From NCBI GenBank assembly GCA_022361315.1, contig JAKSBB010000708.1, forward strand, positions 1-6,119: a stretch of DNA of 6,119 nucleotides, read 5' to 3'. Below the pieces are notes generated by a model. It did not search any database. It saw only the letters and a program-made list of their open reading frames with translations, and was not told the origin of the DNA. Each line of letters opens with the position of its first letter. The first letter of the stretch is position 1. The DNA comes from Desulfobacterales bacterium. GTDB taxonomy: Bacteria; Desulfobacterota; Desulfobacteria; Desulfobacterales; Desulfobacteraceae. The translations under genes were made by a program, and so were the position numbers. This document shows, one piece after another, positions 4,835-6,119 of the stretch.

Positions 4835-6119
4835 TCGTCAAAACTCATGTGGATATCGTACATGGCACCCAGCATATCGCAGATCATGGCTTCGGTCTGA
4901 CCCAGCAGCCGGTTGGTTTCCCCTTCGGACAGCACCTGGTCTTCCAGTGCGGATGCGTATGTATCCAGCATCGCGGTCATATCCGTCACCGTGGTGTGCA
5001 GCCACCGGGTAAAGGCATCCAGTGTAAAGGGGCTGCAGTCCGGCACCACACCTTCGCCAAGCCAGTGGCGGGGGTGGATACGGACGGTGAACCTGTGGCC
5101 CACGCGGGTGCCCAGGGAGGAAAAACGGTCGGGCCGGCCGGGCAGGATCTGCCGCCGGAACACCAGCAGGACCGTGAGCAGATCTTCCATTTCCGCAAGC
5201 AGGTCTTTTTTCTCTTCACTGTCCAGCTCCCAGTCGTTCAGCACGTACCGCCGGTATTTTCTGTCGATATCCCCGTACTCTTTTTTAAAGGTGTCGCACC
5301 ATGGGACGACGTCTTCTATGTTTCTGACCCGGGTGAGGATATGGACACCGCCCTGCCATTGGCCGTCCGCGTCAAAGGTAATCTTGTATCTGCGCTTTTT
5401 ACGTCGTTCAATGAGCAATTGGGATATCAGTTCCTGGGAGGGCTGGAGCATCATGGCAAGTCCGATGTTCAGCAGGAGCTGGACAACGGGTACCCCGCCG
5501 CCGAAGGCTTCGGCAAAGGGCTCGGCCACAAACATGATGGATTCAAACACCACCACCAGGGTGACAAAGGTGAGGATTTTGGTAAACCTTGAAACCTCTC
5601 CGGACCGGTTCAGCAGAAAAGAGGCCAGTACCAGAAGGATCAGCAGGGAGATTTCCGTAAGGTAGAACCACCAAGTTTCCCACCATGGCGGCAGAATCCG
5701 GAAATGAAATTCCGCGGTATCGCTCTGGACACCGTACAGGTTTCGGGATTTGACACAGAACCGGTATTGTCCTGGCTCAAGATTGGTGTACTCCTTGTAT
5801 GCCGCCTTGTCCCAGCCGGAAAAATCAGGGTTCAGGCCTTCCAGCTGCACGGCGTATTGGTTGCCGAAGGCGACGTCGGTAAAGAGACCGGCATAGTCGA
5901 ATCGCAGTGTGTTTTCGGAATGCTTGAACCGGACCGGTTTATCGGTGGTCGCATCCACCGCACCCGGGCCGAAAATCGGGGTACCGTTCACCGTCAGTTT
6001 TCGAATCAGGGTGGTAAAGGGCGTGTCCGCCGGGAAGGCAATGCCGGCATCATAAACCAGCAGGGACTGGGCAGCGCCTAAATAGGTGCGGTGATTTTTA
6101 TCGTAGCCGAAATTCCTGA
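4831..6119 (-). CDS. Y_Y_Y-domain membrane sensor with unrecognised cytoplasmic domain (3' part; start lies off the right edge)
   Basis: The frame is open to base 6119, so the visible 428 residues are the C-terminal part of a longer protein. Visible residues ~62-140 match a Y_Y_Y domain, the beta-sandwich that ends two-component-regulator-propeller sensors. Its signs are N-T-L-R-F-D-Y-A, Y-x-V-Q-L-E-G-L-N-P-D-F-S-G-W, L-E-P-G-Q-Y-R-F-x-V, and the closing I-L-P-P-W-W-E-T-W-W-F-Y just before the membrane. Hydrophobic segments lie at ~150-169, ~181-199 and ~208-224, then a basic E-R-R-K-K-R-R-Y-K stretch marks the cytoplasmic side. By family logic a periplasmic beta-propeller precedes the Y_Y_Y domain outside the window. 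The remaining ~190 residues are charged and largely helical, with no HisKA/HATPase, GGDEF, SpoIIE or HTH motif that I can find. A GTG at 5991 is in frame but falls inside the coding region upstream of the Y_Y_Y core and is not the real start. Output is unknown. Confidence 0.82.
   Translation of the reverse strand, partial: RNFGYDKNHRTYLGAAQSLLVYDAGIAFPADTPFTTLIRKLTVNGTPIFGPGAVDATTDKPVRFKHSENTLRFDYAGLFTDVAFGNQYAVQLEGLNPDFSGWDKAAYKEYTNLEPGQYRFCVKSRNLYGVQSDTAEFHFRILPPWWETWWFYLTEISLLILLVLASFLLNRSGEVSRFTKILTFVTLVVVFESIMFVAEPFAEAFGGGVPVVQLLLNIGLAMMLQPSQELISQLLIERRKKRRYKITFDADGQWQGGVHILTRVRNIEDVVPWCDTFKKEYGDIDRKYRRYVLNDWELDSEEKKDLLAEMEDLLTVLLVFRRQILPGRPDRFSSLGTRVGHRFTVRIHPRHWLGEGVVPDCSPFTLDAFTRWLHTTVTDMTAMLDTYASALEDQVLSEGETNRLLGQTEAMICDMLGAMYDIHMSFDD

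Noticed and set aside
4828..5592. Plus-strand open frame of 254 codons opposite the sensor gene
   Set aside because: Its H/G/Q-rich translation has no domain, and the opposite strand encodes a coherent membrane protein.
5989..5991. GTG as the start of the sensor gene
   Set aside because: The frame is open without a stop to the window edge, and the upstream residues continue a sensible periplasmic sequence, so the gene is cut by the edge rather than starting here.

Overview
All genes in this window read leftward on the minus strand, so in transcription order the window runs from base 6119 to base 1. It holds two unrelated units: a GC-rich run of three large signalling or transport genes (about 490-6119) and a much more AT-rich toxin-antitoxin pair (1-440) directly downstream. 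The domain style (a Y_Y_Y periplasmic sensor, a C-terminal Fn3 with a W-x-D-N-S-x-N-E-T-G-F motif, and a long MBL/cyclic-nucleotide-binding multidomain protein) suggests a Gram-negative environmental bacterium, most likely Desulfobacterota (Desulfobacterales-like). This is inference from style, not a database result.

Region by region: (i) 6119-4831 is the 3' part (428 codons) of a membrane sensor. It has a periplasmic Y_Y_Y domain, about three membrane segments and a cytoplasmic domain of about 190 residues that I do not recognise and that is not a histidine kinase. (ii) A good sigma70-type promoter (TTGACA-N18-TATACT) whose -35 box overlaps the sensor's stop codon drives (iii) 4765-2315. This encodes an 816-residue protein with an unrecognised Cys-containing N-terminal region, a metallo-beta-lactamase fold with intact HxHxDH, two cyclic-nucleotide-binding-like domains and a C-terminal fibronectin III domain. 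(iv) After 64 bases, 2250-490 encodes an NCS2/SLC23 nucleobase or ascorbate-type permease fused to a divergent RsbW-type HATPase domain. The conserved membrane-segment-8 glutamate of the permease is a lysine here.

The three genes look like one sensory module: a kinase-less periplasmic sensor, a soluble MBL/cNMP-binding protein, and a permease carrying an anti-sigma/kinase-like ATPase domain. I infer that they process one extracellular signal together, possibly with the permease acting as a transporter-receptor. The signal and output cannot be read from the sequence.

(v) At 440-129 lies a RelE/HigB-type toxin of the HI1419 family. Its stop overlaps by ATGA the start of (vi) the HI1420-type antitoxin, which runs off the left edge. 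The pair has its own near-consensus promoter (TTGACA-N17-TACAAT) with a perfect 7-bp inverted repeat over the -10 region. The promoter sits so close to the toxin ATG that its transcript should be leaderless. No RNA genes, CRISPR arrays, insertion sequences or convincing rho-independent terminators were seen. The only non-coding stretches are the three short intergenic gaps (441-489, 2251-2314, 4766-4830).
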